In this document: one piece after another, positions 63,015-64,000 of the stretch
Position numbering within the stretch: the first letter of the stretch is position 1
Layout of the letters: the number at the start of each line of letters is the position of its first letter
NCBI RefSeq assembly: GCF_000381025.1
Contig: NZ_KB905815.1
Location: forward strand, 541,789-605,788
Length of the DNA stretch: 64,000 nucleotides
Direction: 5' to 3'
DNA from: Streptomyces sulphureus DSM 40104
GTDB taxonomy: Bacteria; Actinomycetota; Actinomycetes; Streptomycetales; Streptomycetaceae
Made by a program: the position numbers and the translations under genes
Notes under the pieces: model-generated
What the model saw: only the letters and a program-made list of their open reading frames with translations
What the model was told of the DNA's origin: nothing
Database searches by the model: none

Positions 63015-63957
63015 ACCGACAGGGGCGACGAGGGGCGGCGGTGGCACGGCTCCCGCCTCCGACGACCCCCCAAGCGACACCTCGCCCGCCGACGCGTCCG
63101 CCGTGCCCTTCGCCGAGCGGTCGGCCTGGCAACTCCTGCGCCGCAGCACCGTCTTCGTCGTCTCCGGCGGCGCAATTGCGGTGCTGCTCGTGATGGCCGT
63201 ACGTCCCGCCCTCTTCGCGGGATGGTTCGGACACGGCGATCCCCGCTCCTGCAACCTGGACCACAGCGCCCAGGGCCCGGCCCCCGGGCACCCCTTCGGC
63301 TTCGACACCCAAGGCTGCGACCTGTACGCCAACGTCGTGCACGGAGCCGGCGCTTCGATGGGCATCGGCCTCCTCGCGACCGGATGCAGCCTCGCGCTCG
63401 CGCTGCTCCTCGGCTGCCTGTCCGGGATGGCGGGCCGCGTGGTGGACAGCGTGATCGCCCGGCTCACGGACGTCTTCCTCGGCTTCCCGTTCCTGCTCGG
63501 CGCGATCGTCGTGCTCAGCAGCGTCACCACGCGCGACATCCCGACCGTCGCCGGAGTCCTCGCGCTCTTCGGCTGGCCGCCGATGACCCGGGTGGTGCGC
63601 GCTTCCGTCCGCTCGGCGAGGGAGGCCGACCACGTGGTGATGGCACGCAGCATGGGCGCGGGCACCGGCTGGGTGGTCCGTCGGCACATCCTCCCGCACA
63701 TCCTCACCCCCGTGATCGTGCTGGCCTCCATCACGGTGGGCAGCGTCGTGGTCGCCGAGGCCGGACTCACCTTCCTCGGCGTCGGGATGCAGGCGCCCGC
63801 CATCTCCTGGGGACTCCAACTGGCCACGGCGCAGAACTCGTTCGAGGCCCACCCCCACCTGCTGCTCTTTCCCGGGCTGTTCCTGTCCCTCACGGTGTTC
63901 GCGCTCATCGCCTTCGGCGACTCGGTCCGCGACGCCCTCAACCCGAGGACCCGGTGA
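63007..63957 (+). CDS. Peptide ABC transporter permease (DppC-like)
   Basis: 316 residues from a GTG at 63007. About 45 polar residues precede the OppC-type N-terminal helix (TVFVVSGGAIAVLLVMAV). HPFGFDTQGCDLYANVVHGAGASMGIGLLA is the family's periplasmic signature (normally HxxGTDxxGRD, here FDTQGCD). The EAA loop is READHVVMARSMGAGTGWVVRRHILPHILTP, followed by AEAGLTFLGVGMQAPAISWG. Second membrane subunit of the importer. Confidence 0.93.
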   Translation: MTEPTGATRGGGGTAPASDDPPSDTSPADASAVPFAERSAWQLLRRSTVFVVSGGAIAVLLVMAVRPALFAGWFGHGDPRSCNLDHSAQGPAPGHPFGFDTQGCDLYANVVHGAGASMGIGLLATGCSLALALLLGCLSGMAGRVVDSVIARLTDVFLGFPFLLGAIVVLSSVTTRDIPTVAGVLALFGWPPMTRVVRASVRSAREADHVVMARSMGAGTGWVVRRHILPHILTPVIVLASITVGSVVVAEAGLTFLGVGMQAPAISWGLQLATAQNSFEAHPHLLLFPGLFLSLTVFALIAFGDSVRDALNPRTR

Positions 63958-64000
63958 CCATGGCCGACCACGAAAACGGCGACGCACGAGCAGCCCGGAG
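63954..64000 (+). CDS. First codons of the next operon gene, probably the ABC ATP-binding subunit
   Basis: A GTG at 63954 overlaps the DppC-like stop (GTGA) and an ATG at 63960 is in the same frame (MADHENGDARAAR). The gene runs off the right edge. Identity as the transporter ATPase is inferred only from operon order. Confidence 0.5.
   Translation, partial: MTMADHENGDARAAR

Noticed and set aside
1..64000. tRNA genes
   Set aside because: No cloverleaf with a GGTTCRAATCC-type T-arm and CCA end was noticed by eye; the only stable RNA found is rnpB.

Overview
The window is about 72% G+C chromosomal DNA from an actinomycete, almost certainly a Streptomyces. Supporting signs are GTG/TTG starts with GGAGG-type ribosome sites, several leaderless genes with TANNNT boxes just upstream of the start codon, an AfsR/SARP-type regulator, roadblock/LC7 proteins, a DrrAB-type exporter, and a class A RNase P RNA of actinobacterial form. 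Most of the window is ordinary dense chromosome. Two patches carry the marks of mobile DNA: a CRISPR array at 18.8-19.2 kb and a decayed island at 54.5-57.8 kb.

Layout. 0-1.2 kb: a luciferase-like monooxygenase (cut by the left edge) and its partner FMN reductase. 1.4-3.8 kb (minus): a secreted subtilisin-type protease and a TrmB/LuxR-type regulator. 4.1-6.4 kb: DUF6153 protein and a Tat-exported multicopper oxidase. 6.5-14.3 kb: nadE, wrbA with a divergent TetR regulator, a membrane endonuclease/phosphatase-fold protein, panB, and a drrA/drrB-like exporter. 14.4-18.5 kb: a 1,363-residue SARP/NB-ARC regulator with an unusual repetitive linker. 18.8-19.2 kb: a small type I-E-like CRISPR array without cas genes. 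20-25 kb: methyltransferase, PPC-domain protein, site-2 protease, and a roadblock/DUF4388 cluster. 25.2-37.5 kb: F420:NADP oxidoreductase, 2-hydroxyacid dehydrogenase/DUF2264 pair, map, heme oxygenase, VOC protein, TetR and oxidoreductase pair, methyltransferase, two-component system, questin oxidase-like protein. 38.2-43 kb: a galactarate/talarate catabolic locus (talrD-like dehydratase, kdgD, LysR regulator, hexarate-type MFS permease) with repeated LysR half-sites. 43-54 kb: lipoprotein, primase/polymerase-like protein, ddaH, Rsm22-like protein, serine hydrolase and Bcr/CflA exporter, lactate monooxygenase-like enzyme, small membrane proteins, DJ-1/PfpI protein and GlxA-type regulator. 54.1-54.5 kb: rnpB.

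The most interesting region follows rnpB. The last 34 nt of rnpB, ending exactly at the 3' strand of helix P1, are repeated perfectly 2.5 kb downstream. Between the copies lie a tyrosine integrase broken by two in-frame stops and a 3' truncation, a low-G+C pair of small membrane ORFs, and the 3' end of an RHS-repeat polymorphic toxin with a short hydrophobic glycine/alanine-rich tip. This is best read as a decayed integrative element that used rnpB as its attachment site and carried a toxin/immunity cassette. A second, diverged 103-bp fragment follows the second att copy, suggesting a tandem second element.

57.8-64 kb: a GbsR/MarR-type regulator fused to the helical N-terminal domain of an IS5-family transposase (DUF4096) is divergent from a peptide ABC operon: substrate-binding lipoprotein, M14 carboxypeptidase-like protein, two permeases, and the first codons of the next gene at the right edge.
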